64,000 bases of DNA from Acridotheres tristis (taxonomy: Eukaryota; Chordata; Aves; Passeriformes; Sturnidae): contig CM072891.1 in NCBI GenBank assembly GCA_037013685.1, positions 19,940,501-20,004,500 on the forward strand, in the 5' to 3' direction. How positions within the stretch are numbered: position 1 is the first letter of the stretch; each line of letters begins with the position of its first letter. Positions 21,201-33,300 of this stretch are shown here, piece by piece. The translations under genes and the position numbers were made by a program. The notes under the pieces were generated by a model. It saw only the letters and a list, made by a program, of their open reading frames with translations, searched no databases and was not told the DNA's origin.

Positions 21201-24200
21201 CAGCAGCCTTTCTCCTTACTCCAATACGGCTGTAGTTATTATAATGAAAAGAAAAAAAAAAGAAGAAAAGAAAGCCAGTGGGAAACTTTGCAGTTGCATT
21301 AACATCAGGGAAATTAAAAAAAAACAACATCCCCTCCTTCTCCTCCTTCAGTGTTCTCACTGGTTTAGCTTAACAGGTGTTAGTACCCGTGGGAGCACAA
21401 CTGTAGACAAGCCTCTGGAATCCAGACCTATTTTTAATTAAACCTGTTTTGAGAAATCTAGTGGAGATGGCTGTAAAAAGGAGTCTGACCTTGTCAGCGT
21501 TAGGACTAACACCTATTTAGCTGCTTGAATTATGGCACCAGTGGGAACATTTTTTGCAAATGCTTTCTCCTCACAATCCCTGTTTAGAGTATCCTGTACA
21601 TTCACAGTAATTAACCTATTTGCACATCAGATATGACAGCAGTTTTCTTTTGAATTCAGAGGAACTTGGATGATCCTTATGCAGTGTTGTTCCTCAGTGG
21701 ATTTTTGAAGTTAGTTTTTGTGCTGTTTTGCCATATGCTTTAGCATCAGATGTTACCTCTGCAGTAGTAGAAGAATTGTTCAAATGCACTGGATTATTAA
21801 ACTTAGCTGCATTTGCTTCTGCTGCTGCACTGAATTCCCATGCTTTTGGGAGTCCAACATTTTTGTAGTTAATGATACGATAAACATCACTTTTCTGTTA
21901 ATTCTGAAGGACAGTAGTAAGTGCTTCAATGATCCAAATAGCCAGAAGATCTTAGAGTTATTTACATTATCGGTGTTTGCTGCATCATTGCTGCACAGTA
22001 ATACCTGTGCTGATCATTTCTGAACTTTTCAGGGAATTCAAAGGTCAGAGAAGTATAAGTGAATTTGTGCTGGATAATCCTTCCAACAGTTTTCTGACGT
22101 GAGACTCTGCAGTGGAAAGGCCAGCACTTGACTCCACAGGCCTAATTACAGTCACTTAACCTCTCATTAAAATGAATGGAGGCAATTTGTACCACTCCTG
22201 TGATAACTCTTTAGACAGACTCCAAGAACAAGGTGTGTTTTCACCCTTTCTTAGGGCAAAGGCTTGAAATCTAAAGGGAAAAGAAATGTTTCATGCTTAG
22301 GTCACTTTTTATCCTGAAGAATGTTATTAGCATTTAACAAATGACTCTTCATAAGACATTGTATGTAATTCACTTTTACTTTTGGGTAATGCTGAATTGA
22401 GGATTAGAGTTGTGCAGGAGTAGAAGTTTAATGGGTCCTGTTTCTGTTATCTGGACACTGGACCACACATCTCACTTATGCATAACCTTAGAATTTGTAG
22501 GAAAAAGGAAGGTCTCTGGGAAGACTACAAACTGAGAACTACAATGTGTAAAATCATCATGTTGCATTTATTTTTTGAGGTGTTCAGTGCCATCTCTGAC
22601 TTGCTTTGGGGCTTTTTGTTCTTTTTTTATTTATATTGTAAGGTTTCACTTGAGCGTGAGGTGAACACATGGTGGTAGAGCTTACCCTGACAAATTCCAG
22701 AGTATCAGGGGATAACTTCACATTGGTAAAAAAGATCTTTTGCTGTCAGTGCACCACCCAGTTCCATGACAGACTGAATTACCCGAGCAAAATTCCTTTT
22801 TTCCCAGTGTCTGTCTTTTATACAGGATTTTCTTGTAGCCACAGCTATATTGAGTAGAAAGGTGGTGTTACCTTCTCCCCCTTCCTCAGCTAACTAAGGT
22901 AATTATGCTGGCAGAAGTTCTAAAGCAGAAGCAAGTTCTAGCCTTTTTAGAGGTTACTTCAGCTTATGAGAATTTCAGTAATTCAGCTATTAAACGGATA
23001 AATAGCTTACAAAAGGTAAAACTGTGAACAAATGCAAGGTTTTCAAGTAAGCCAGAATCTTCCTTTCCGGCTGGATATGCCAGCACTTCATGTTCTAGCA
23101 GTTTGTAAACCAGATAAACCCTGATGAACTTGGTAAAAATTGTTGCTTTATTTCAGTGAGGATTTCATTCTGAGGATGCATTTATCATATGGTTATCAGA
23201 TGGTTGCTGTGTAGAAGGAAAAACTTTTGTAAAGAACTTTTTAAGAAAAACAGCAGTGTGTAAAGGAGTGACAATCCCTCTGTTCCTTTGGTAGGCTCTT
23301 TTTTAAGGAGGTGGCATATGAGCTTGAACCTCAGTAGCCTCTAGCATTATGTGGAAGATGCACTGAGTGTAAATATGCCTGGACAGACTCATAATCCTTT
23401 ATGTAAGTTGATGCCTTCTGGTATTTTTGAAATTTTGAAATACCCAAGATACAGGCTTCTTTGGAAAACTAGCTACTGAGCATGCACAACAGCTATTTTT
23501 CATACAGCTTTCATCACTCCAGAGCCTTACAGTGCAGTATTACTGCAGAGTATTGTTACTTAAGATTTATCAACCTTCAGTTCTCAGGGTGTAATGTCTT
23601 GGCTGTTTCAAATCGTATTTGGCTGCCAGCCAAAATCAAAATTTCTTCACAAAACAAGAGCTGGAAAGAGCCAACTTGTCTGTGCTGATTTTGATTTATT
23701 AAAAGACTCCAGATACAGATTGACATTTTCAGCTCAATATTTGACTTCCACCAGCCTTGAAATGGGAACTGTGAGCACTTTGATAAACAGCTTAAAGGTT
23801 TGTCTGGTTTTGCTACAGCCTCTGTGTGTATCTTTTTTGTTTTCTTCCCTCTTTTAAAAATAATAACTGTTTTGCAATGCTTAGTGAATTACCGTGGATG
23901 TTGTTAGTGTGCTTTGGGGACAGCTTTCCTTCATTCTCCAGTAAGGGAAATGCATTGGTCCTGGTAGCATACCAGAAGGAAAGTGCTGCATAACAAGAAC
24001 AGTCCCTTACTACAGTGTTACCAATATAAATAGTTCTCAGATTCTCAGTGGAGGTGGTGTGCCTAGCATGTCAGCCTGAGTTGTTGTCTGCCTTGTTTAA
24101 CTAAAATGGCTTCCCCTCCAGGGCAGACAGGTCTTCAGCATGGGCCCTGTCTGTTCTGTAGGTACTGCAGGGCTGAGTGACCTGCCCACGGTGCAGTTGA

Positions 24201-26151
24201 AACACAGCAATTTATTGTAAAATTAATAAATTCCTTTCAAATGCTTCAGTGTGCTAAAATCCTGGGCAGTGCTTGGCCTCAAGGGTGCTTGTTGCTGATC
24301 CTACCACAGGAAGAGACTCAGTAGGCTGCAGCTTTGGGGTTGCTCAAGGACCCTGGTAAGGCCAGTTTCTGTGCCATGAAATAAGACTGTGCTTTAGCTG
24401 TCACAGGACTGCTATTATGGGGATACCTGTTGGTAATTTAAACATACAAAAGAGCTGAAACCCCAGAGTGCACACCAATGGAAAGGAAAACCCTGATATG
24501 TTCCAGTTGAGCTATCCAGGCTAGAATCAAGGAAAAAGCAATGTACACAGCAGCTCCCTTGTTGTTTTTGTAGTATGGTCAGGCTCTTAGGAAACCCCCA
24601 AGAAGTATGCACTACAAAAACAACCGGCACATTGCTGGGTAGAGTTGGTATTTTGTAGATTCCAGTCTGGATAATTTCATCTGGGATAAGTCATACTCTT
24701 TTCTCTCCAAAGCATATGAGGTTTAGATTTTTTCACACCTGTTATTTGCCAGGTTGACTGTATATGATTAAGTGAAACATAGCAGACATTCATCTGGGTC
24801 AGGGATGTGGTGATGGTTCTGTTGGATTTATTTATGTCATAGTTCTGATCCCAAAATGTAGAGTGGATATGCTGGGGAAGGCTCCTTTCATGTCCTTTGT
24901 GGGACCACTTCATAACTGAGCCTCTTGTTTGGTTATATTTACTGCATAAATTTAAAGACTGGCTGATCTGAAAAAAAGCCAAACTTACCTGTTTTCATCT
25001 GAAGCAGTTAAATGCTTTTCTTGAGATTTCTGTATGCAGAATGCTGCCAAAAAAGTTAATGTATGGTAATGTTTCTAAGTGTTTTGGAGAGTAATTTTAG
25101 GGTTATGGGTGACCAGTTACAAGTTCTGTTATGCAAGGTCCCATACAGAATGGAAGGGCTGATATTGTTGAGTTTAATGAAGTTGTGCTTAGAGCAAACG
25201 CCACTAAAAATAAGTAGGTAATGTTAATGGGATAGTACATTTCCACAGAAAAATGGTTTCCTGCTGTTAGATAAAAACCAGAGACCAAGCAAATGTTTAT
25301 TTTCCAAGTGGGAGACATAGATCTGATGATGATGTTTCACTAAAATGACTTGTCTGTTAGGCAGAATGACTGATGCAGATGTAATCACTTTAATCTCATT
25401 AGTGATATATTAGACAGATTGTTCCCACTCTAATTGTTTTACACCATAGTCTTTATGTCTGTTGATAAGAGACCTCTGATATCTGTTATTCTGTATTCCC
25501 ACATTACACACTACAATAACAGCTGCTAGGACTGCTCTCTCTTATCCTTAGCTGAGATCTAAACAACTACAACCACTACTCATATCCTGAGTGTCAACAT
25601 AATGAATGCCTGTTCCACTGTGTATTTCCCTGGTCGTGTTACTTTAACAAAATCACTTATTTTGCTCCTCTTGCTTTTACTGTATGACTCACACAACATT
25701 TCTGAGCTGATTCAAAGTCTTTGAAGAGATGTCCATCTACTGATAATTCATCTGTTAAAAAAAAAAGTTAGCATCTTAAGTAGCACGCAGAGGAGGAGAG
25801 GCTGAAAGTTAGCTTTTAAGGAGAAGGGGCATACATGTATCTTGGGGACACGGGTGGAAAGAGATTTTGGGAGGTCACAAGGTACCATTCTGCACTAGCT
25901 GAAAATTCAGGGTGGTCTTTGACCCTAAGATCATAGCTACTGCAGAAAGTCTGGAATGTCTCTCTGACCATTTGTTTTCTCTTTAGGGCCAAGGACAAAC
26001 CTTTCAGTTTCCCAACCTATTTCCAGAGAAAGAACAAGACGCAGAAACTCGCTCTTTCGATGACTTCAGGGATAAATTTATGGAGAAAGAGAAGCAGAAG
26101 CAGGAAGGTGACCCCAGACGAGGTGGAGTCCCTGATTGGTTTGGACTTTGA
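15243..26151 (+). CDS. MRPL23: MRPL23, mitochondrial large ribosomal subunit protein uL23m
   Basis: Join 15243-15268, 15403-15525, 16156-16238, 18094-18167 and 25987-26151. This gives 471 nt, 156 residues and a TGA stop. The protein is part of the mitoribosome large subunit near the polypeptide exit tunnel. It starts [20 protein letters not shown] and contains [20 protein letters not shown]. It then has [33 protein letters not shown] and [11 protein letters not shown], and ends [11 protein letters not shown]. These segments align along the whole length with vertebrate MRPL23, which is about 153 residues in human. The only start considered is the ATG in the CpG island just before the conserved [12 protein letters not shown]. 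All borders are GT-AG and all phases agree. It lies downstream of TNNT3 on the same strand, as in mammals. Nothing is broken or missing. Confidence 0.98.
15403..15525 (+). CDS. MRPL23: MRPL23 exon 2
   Basis: 123 nt encode [20 protein letters not shown] and on to [10 protein letters not shown], plus two bases of glutamate. The intron before it is only 134 nt long, and it stays inside the CpG island. Confidence 0.97.
16156..16238 (+). CDS. MRPL23: MRPL23 exon 3
   Basis: 83 nt encode [20 protein letters not shown] and VRTRIQY, then the first base of glycine. The acceptor follows a long T/C tract. The donor is GTAAGT. This is the most conserved core of the uL23 fold. Confidence 0.97.
17543..17558 (+). 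repeat. (TAA)n microsatellite in MRPL23 intron 3
   Basis: Five to six units of ATA/TAA lie between MRPL23 exons 3 and 4. Confidence 0.85.
18094..18167 (+). CDS. MRPL23: MRPL23 exon 4
   Basis: 74 nt complete the glycine and encode [20 protein letters not shown] and YVQL. The donor is [18 protein letters not shown] is almost invariant among vertebrate orthologues. Confidence 0.97.
18168..25986 (+). other. MRPL23 intron 4, no gene recognised
   Basis: This 7.8-kb intron holds no coding exon that I can support on either strand. It contains an exact MEF2-type motif CTATTTTTAA at 21428-21437 and A/T-rich stretches, but no CR1 that I could recognise. Two weak C/D-box-like pairs were examined and rejected. 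Confidence 0.7.
25987..26151 (+). CDS. MRPL23: MRPL23 exon 5, coding part
   Basis: 165 nt encode [20 protein letters not shown], a charged linker and [11 protein letters not shown], followed by TGA. The acceptor is tctctttag. The exon continues as the 3' UTR. Confidence 0.97.
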   Translation, partial: GQGQTFQFPNLFPEKEQDAETRSFDDFRDKFMEKEKQKQEGDPRRGGVPDWFGL

Positions 26152-26340
26152 TGCAACAAGCCAGCTGCCTTCCTTTAGGCTCAGAGGGATTTTGATTAGC
26201 ACAACTTGCACTCTTCTTTTCTCGTAATGACCGAATGTTTATTCTTGAGCAGCCCTTGCTAGCGTGTCTTTTTTTCTGGCTGTTTGTGCATGCCGCAACA
26301 AAATGGCCCTGAAGAAATAAAAAGGTAAAACAAATCTGAC
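26152..26340 (+). other. MRPL23: MRPL23 3' UTR
   Basis: A short 3' UTR of about 190 nt, ending some 20 nt after the AATAAA. The exact cleavage site is inferred. Confidence 0.75.
26316..26321 (+). terminator. MRPL23: MRPL23 polyadenylation signal
   Basis: A canonical AATAAA lies 165 nt after the stop codon. A T/G-rich stretch follows from about 26350. Confidence 0.85.
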
Positions 26341-28582
26341 TGCACCAGGTCTTTTCTGTGAACTTGTGGACTATTTCTAAAATGTGGAATTCCTTGTTGT
26401 CAATTCTGACTATGAGAGTGTCATTGTGCTTACCTTTTTCATGCTGCTGCGAGTTGTTTAGTAGAAATAGGGTATTTAATTTCTTGGGATATGTGAAGTT
26501 TGTATTGAAATTTGTATTGTATAGAATGTATAAAAGTCAAGATAGGTTAGCCAGAGGTGGACATGAAAGTGTAGAAAACTGGACTATAGGCTCAGGATGT
26601 AGGGTTCCCTTATTGTCACTTACTGTGTCCCACTGTCCTATCACCTTCCTTGCAGTGACCCCTCCTTTCCTGGAGGAGATGCGTGTGATCTTATTGTAGT
26701 GTTGTAACTGTTATGTGGTATTCTGGGGACAGGGTTTATAGGACAGGTTTGTGACTGGGCATGTATGTGTTTGATCCCCTTGAGCATCAAGGAGCAGACA
26801 AAGGCGGTGCACGTCTCTGCTTGCTGTTGTGCAGTGCAGGTAGTTGTCCTGTGTGACCAGCCTGCCTTAGGAATGTTTACTGGCATGGTTGTGCTGGTAT
26901 TCCTTCCCCTCTCCACAGCTACCTTGCAGTGCTGGCAAGTGGCCTGTGTGGACACAGTTGTATTGGCATAGAAATACTTCTGCCAGTGTAGCCTGTTTTG
27001 TGCTGAGGACTAATAAAAAGACTCTTTTTACTTTTTCTGGTGTAACTCCCTCTTCTTCCAAGTTACTGATGCCAGGGCAGTGGTAGAACTTTTCTAGGCC
27101 TTCTGGGCTGCCACGTTCAGTGTTTTCATTTCTTAGCTCTGTGGCTGTTTCTCCTCGCTCTGATGAGGATATTTCCTCTTTTCCTTTGTCAAGTGATATG
27201 CTCTGCTCTTGTGTCAGAAATAGTGGGGGAAAAGGAGGAAGGACAGATGGAGAAAGCAAACAGCCTGAAGAAATACCTACAACACTGCCCATGCAGGGTT
27301 AAATGTATAGCTAATGTTTCCCTGGATTTTGAATTCTGCCACTTGGAGCAATTGGCAGGGTAGTGAATGAGCCTATGCCTTCAACGCTTCTACCCGGGTG
27401 CTCTCCTTTCTTGTTCTGTGTCTGAACTTCTTGTTTGGACAGCTAGCAAGATGTTTACAAGGCAACAGCTGTTCTCCAGAGAGTCAATCCAAGTAGGATT
27501 TTACGCACCCTCTTCTGTTCATTAGTCACCTCTTTCTCCCTGCTACTTCCCTTGTGCATGACAGTCCACCTCCTTCTGTGGTTTGTTGCTGACACCCCCC
27601 TCTTTGTCCACTTTCCAAGGGGGATCGTGTATGATCTAAGTTAGCTGGTACTTAAACAGGGAGATGCTCTTAGAGAGAGAGATAAGGGAGGATTTGCTAC
27701 TCTCAGCCTGCCAGCAGAGTTACAATAGTAGATGTGGAAAAATACTGACTTCACTGAAAACAGTTCATACATTTGGCATATCTGCAAAGGCGAGATTTCC
27801 AGAGTTTTGTAGTGACATGAGAAACTCCAGGTTAAATCAGGAGCTGGCCTGCAGATTTAAAGTAAAGTGACTGAATTTGTCTGGGTACAAGGGTCTCTCT
27901 GCTGTACACAGCCTCCTTCTCTCTCCCCTGCTTTGTTTAATACATTTTTAAAAGGAGCTGTTTTTCAAACTCACAGATAAGTATGGAGATGACCTGTACT
28001 GCAATTTGGGCTATGTTCCTTCAATATAATACTATGGAATTTTCTATTTTTTTCTTCACTGTCCTTTATGGTTGTCTCCAGTGTGGGTAACTCGAACTTT
28101 TTCACCGTGGTGAAGATGGAAAAGGCTCATCTAATGCTGCCATATGTCTTCCTAACTGTTTGGTCAGCCTTGAGCAAACAAACAATCAGGTGTGTTAGTT
28201 CTGGATAAATGGGGCTGCCTTAGGTGTAACAGCAAAGATTGATTTAACCATCACCCTCTGCCTTCCCTGTTAATGGTCAGGAGATGTTGGAGTTGCCAGC
28301 TTCTGTACTGGTGTTGAAGACTCAAGATGAGTGAAATTTATTTGCAGTCCCAAATGTGCTCTAGGCTCAGTGAGTATCAAAAGCCCCTGCACAGGTCCAC
28401 CGTGCTTTGCTACTGTGTGATTGCTTCATGGGCAATTAATTTCCAGCTCATGTTCAAGGCAGGTTTCTATCTAGAGTGGCACAAAAGGGAAGAAACAGAG
28501 TTGCAAATACACCCATATCTGTATGAAGTTGCTGTAACCAAGTTCTGGCAGATACTCAAACTGCATAAGAGATCAATCATAT
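26341..28582. other. Gene-free stretch after MRPL23
   Basis: No coding exon, RNA gene or strong repeat was recognised. Open frames are short, differ between strands and resemble no protein I know. Confidence 0.6.
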
Positions 28583-28690
28583 AATCCTACAGATGGGTTT
28601 GAGTTGGAAGGGACCCAAAACATCACCTAGTTCCAGGCCACTGTTACTGGGCAGGGACTCATTCCTCGATGTTACCAGCTATCTCTAAAA
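28583..28690 (-). mobile_element. CR1 LINE 3' end fossil
   Basis: The plus strand carries GAGTTGGAAGGGACC, CATCACCTAGTTCCAGGCCA and GGGCAGGGACTCATTC. This is the reversed terminal region of CR1. It is only about 100 bp long and heavily diverged. Confidence 0.75.
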
Positions 28691-29757
28691 CAGTATTCCT
28701 GTGAAATTAAGGTAAGATTTAAAAAAATAATAATAGAGTCCCTGACCCAACATTATTTTGCTTTAATGCTCCTGATTGCTATGGAAGTGGGATTAAAAAG
28801 ATCTTAAACCTTTCCCAGTCCCTTGTTGAGCAGTGCTTCTGAGGAAGTGCTAGTGGTTGATATGATCTGGTGCTTCAGTTCTTCACAAATCTCGTCCCCC
28901 AAGCTGTACAGGTGGGCTAAAAGATAACAGAGGATACTTTAATACAAAGGCACAGATTGTGTCAGAGGTACCAGAGAGAAGTACAGCAAACGAGTGCTGA
29001 AACTAGGACAGGGACTCAGTTTTTTCTGAGTTTTGTTGAGTTACTGTGCTCCTTGCAGCACATCCTGATGTATGTTTTGGGTGATGTAAAGGGTCAGCAG
29101 CTCCTGTGTGAAGTCCGAGGTGTCGAGCTATCCTTGGCGATGTCATGGCCGTACCTGTGGGCCAAGGATGTGGATGTACACATGAACAGCTTCTCCAAGG
29201 AGCAGAGTAATGACTTGGTTGAAGAGACTGATGTTCACTGTGGTGCAGGAGAAGCCACGTCCTGCACTTGGCGTGCACAGCTCTGCAGCTGCTGCTTTCT
29301 CTGACGTGCAAGGGAGATGCTGAACGCAATTTCCTTCTTCTCTGGACGTGTGCAACCTCCCAAAGAGGGGAGTGCTGGAACAGCCAGTGGGTGTGCAGTT
29401 GGCTGTGCAGGCCAGTCTGGTGGAGAAAGGCATCTGGCTATGCAATACCAGGACACTTCAGAAGGATCATGCAATTGCATCTGCTTTTTTTGAAACAGCC
29501 CAAAATGATTGCAGAGACAGTGCAGAGGTGACTATCTAAGTGACTCCCCATACATTACACCTTAGAAATGAGTTTTGTGTTGTAGGTGGTGCTCTGGTGA
29601 GCACTAGGGACAGGTTCCTGCACCTAACAAAGTTACTGAGTCTTGTAACCGTTTGTCATCACCTGAGCCTTGCTATGTGACCTCAGAGGGTTTCAGCACA
29701 GCTTGTAAGTGGTTAGACGTAAAGCTGTGGTAGCTTTATCTTCTGTGTTACCCAGAC

Positions 29758-30395
29758 TATAGAGTCATAGAATGGTTTGGATTGGAAGGGACCTTTAAAA
29801 ATCATCTAGTCCATCAATCTTGTGATGATCAGGGATGTCTTCAACTAGATCAGGTTGTTCAGAGGACAGTCTGACCTGTCTTTGAATGTTTCTAGGAAGG
29901 GGGTGTCCACTACCTCTCTGGGAAACCTGTTCCAGTGTTATACCATCCACATGGTAAAAATATTTTTCCTTATATGTAATGTACAGTGACCCTCTTTTAA
30001 CTTCAAACCATTATCCCTGGTCCTATTTGAACAGACACTGCTAAAAAAATCTATCCCCAGCTTTCTTATGGGCCCCCTTTCAATACTGAAAGACTGCAGT
30101 GAGGTCTCCTCAAAATCTACTCCAGGCTGAACAACCCACACTCTCTCAGCCTTTCCTCATGGGAGAGGTGTTCCATCTCTCTAATCTCTTCATGCCCCAA
30201 TTCAGGAGCAGGACCTTGCACCTGCCCTTGCTGAACCTCACAAGATTCCCACTTCTTTATCTTGTGCAGATCCCTCTGAATGGCATCCCGTCCCTCAGGT
30301 GTTTCAATGCATCACTCAACTCCCATACTCCCATACACCAAGTCATGCATTGGGTGACAGAAGACTATATTCACTGATTTGATCTACTCTTTACC
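29758..30395 (-). mobile_element. CR1 LINE 3' fragment
   Basis: The left end carries AGAGTCATAGAATGGTTTGG and ATTGGAAGGGACC, then GGGAAACCTGTTCCAGTG, ACCATTATCCCTGGTCC, CCAGGCTGAACAACCCACAC and TCTCTCAGCC. The order is that of a reversed CR1 3' region, about 640 bp. The rightmost 150 bp are less certain. Confidence 0.88.
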
Positions 30396-33300
30396 CACTG
30401 CCTTAGCACTGCTGAATGAATGAAGCAGTAGGAAAATTTGGCTTACTTTATCCAAGGTGGATTTGCTGTGGAAAATATCTTCATGGGTGGGGAATTCCTG
30501 CTCCTTCCAGGTTATTCCAATGACATCAAAGCTGGAGTTTTTATTTTGGGAGAACTATTTTACTTATTTGAATTTTCAGGCTGTAGGACAGACTATTGCT
30601 TCTTCAGCTCTGACATGTTTGTGGAAGGGCTCGCAGAGAGTGGTGAGAGTTGGAGAGAGGACATCTGCTCAGTGTGACAGGGCAAGGTACACAAAGCAAA
30701 CAGTTTTTCCAGGGAGAAGTGAAAGCTGTAAAACCATTATCTTGACAATGCTGCTTTCACCTGAAGTAGAGTTCAAGGACTGCTCAGAGTCCAATTTAAA
30801 GCAGTTGTCTGAGAACGGCTTTTGGGTGGCTAATATGCCAAGGTTTGGTACCACAGCTAAAAAGGAACATTGTGATAATCCCTTTTGACCTCCTGAATGA
30901 CATATACCATAAAATGTCAGGCTGTACTTTCTGTGCATAGACCAGAAGTGTGTGGTTGAATGTTACCTGGGACAGATTTCAAGGTTTGAATTTGACCAGC
31001 ATTGCAGGACCAAGTCATTTTTCTTGAATAAGCTGGGCCCAAACAGCATGAAAGTGACCAACACGTCGTCATTCGTCCTGTGAATTACACAGAGTGGTTG
31101 TAATGGGGAAAACTGAGCACTGCTGCTCAGGAATCATGTGTTTGCAGAGAAGGGAGGTAATTTCTGTAAATATTATTTTCTTTAAATGCAAAAGGTTTTA
31201 GACTAGATAAGATGACCTAGTGGTTGAGCCATTTCTTCTGAAGTGATTTATGACTGTTTAGACAGCATTTAGCTCTTTGTGTATAGTATGGCTTATCAAA
31301 GTGTGTGCTGCTGTTGTGGACACACCCAGCTTGCAGAATTTGGGAGATATATCACAGTCACTTATTCTGTAGCTTTAGAACACAGTACTTAGGGCCTGGT
31401 GCAAAACTCATTGCTTTTAATTACAAAACAGGACTGATTATCAGTCTTTTAACCTTTCCTGCCTTCTGCTGTTAGAAAATGCTGCAAATAAAAAGCGATT
31501 AAGATTTTGGAGAATGTGTGCAGAGGAGAATTAGGCAGTGCATTTTCTTCTGTGGTGACTAGGATGTTGGAAATGTCACTCACAGTGTTTTAAACAGGTA
31601 GATCTTGCTAGGGGTCTGGCTCTTAGTGCTGCCTGTGTTTCATTTTCCAAAGTTCTTGTTTTAGGAGTCGGACCAATGTCAGTGATTCAAGGCTTGGAAA
31701 ACTTCCGTTCCTAAAAAAAGGCTTGGAAAACTCCCCGTGTTGATTTGTGATTTAGAAGTATTTTGACTCTTGTCTGTCTGTATGCACCTGGAAAAGAAAA
31801 AATTCTCAGAGGCAGAGCATAGTTTAGTGTAGCTAAAAAAGTGAAAGGAGTGGACTAGAAAGGGAATGGCTGTGGGGTGGGCAGGTGTTATCCTCCTAAA
31901 TGGAGGGAGAAGCCAGGGAGTTGTTCTGGATTGTGTCTGTCTGGTGCATTTCTCGTGAGCCTGCACTGAAAACACAGAGCTGTGAAGGTTTCTTAGGTCA
32001 TGAAAAGAGCCTGCTGCAGATTGAGCCGTGCCAGTGCTTGCACACATGGTAAACCCAGTGTGTGGTGTCTCACAACAGCTGTCAATGACTGGTCATCATA
32101 CCCAGAGTCTCTAAACATCCTGTTTATCCTTGCAAGGAGGAACACTTGATTGAAAGATAAATACCAAAAAAAAAAAAACCAAAACAAAATCCAACCCCAA
32201 AACTGGTGCTAGGAACAACATTTGCCCTTGGGCTAACAAACCTGAAAACAAAAGAAAATAAACATAGGATGGAGGCAAACACATTTCCACACAAGCCCAA
32301 ATTCTAAAAGGGATTTAGGAGCTGAGCTTGTTTTGGCACACTTGAAAAATAAAAGGCTGTGTGGGTGCCAGGATTCTTAGGGCTCTGTATGTGTGTGTGT
32401 GCATCAGGGTAAGAGCACAGGAAGAGATGGGGTGTCTGTGGTGATGTGAGGGGGAAATGGCAGACATTGGAGCTGCCAGAAAGCTTTATGCAGGGTCACC
32501 CTTGGGGCATAGCTTGCACATTATATTTTTTTTTAAATTAAACATGCCAAGAAAAAATCTTCGAGTTGGCAGCAAGATTTTTTTTCTTCTTCTCCCTCTG
32601 TTTGTTGTTCATTTGTCGCTGCACTGGAGGTCTGTTTACTTTGCTCAAGAGAATGAGAGACCCAAGAGACACAGCTCTGCATGCAAAGTTTTTGTGGAAG
32701 GGGCTAGAGGAATAGAAGGGCAGGAACTTTCAAGCCTTTTGAAACAGAGGTGGGCTGTTTCTTTTGCTTCTTTGCTCAATGTATATTGGGCCTGATGCTG
32801 CTACTGCTTGTGCAGACATAGCTGGGTCCTCTTGTTAAGGCCTGATCAGGCAAATCTCTGCAGTGTGAGGAGGCCTAAGACGCCCTAAGATTTGATATTG
32901 AAACTGAGTTGCTCTAACACTGTGGTGCTCCCCACTCTGCCCGTGGGATCTCTCCTGGAAGGTTGCTTTCAAACGGGAGATGGTGCTCCTTTCTCCCAGC
33001 ACCTCCCTGTTGACTCTTCTGAATGAAGTTTGGGATGAATTCATGAACGTGCCATTAAAATAATCTCATGGATGAAGCAAGGCAGCCCTTCATTCCAGGG
33101 ATTTAGTGTTTTGAAGGGGACTTTTCCAGAGCTATGTGGCGGCCCACTGCTGCTGCTCTTTGTTGCTTTTGATGACTCAGTGAACTTCTGAATGCTTTAG
33201 TTTCTCCAGATGGGCTTAATAGTGATTGTGACCTGACTGAAGATCCAACAGAGGAGGGAAAGTGGAGATTGGTGTTACTTTTGCTTGCTGTCATCTCAGT

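Noticed and set aside
23114..23176. Second snoRNA-like pair (CTGATGAA and CTGA) in MRPL23 intron 4
   Set aside because: Poor box C, no convincing terminal stem and no guide sequence that I can recognise.
25321..25375. C/D-box snoRNA-like pair (CTGATGATGATG and CTGA) in MRPL23 intron 4
   Set aside because: Box C lacks the leading purine, the span is short and no clear terminal stem or D'/C' boxes were seen.
31195..31235. Possible CR1 3' end (TTTTAGACTAGATAAGATGACC)
   Set aside because: Only about 20 bp resemble CR1 and there is no matching upstream part.
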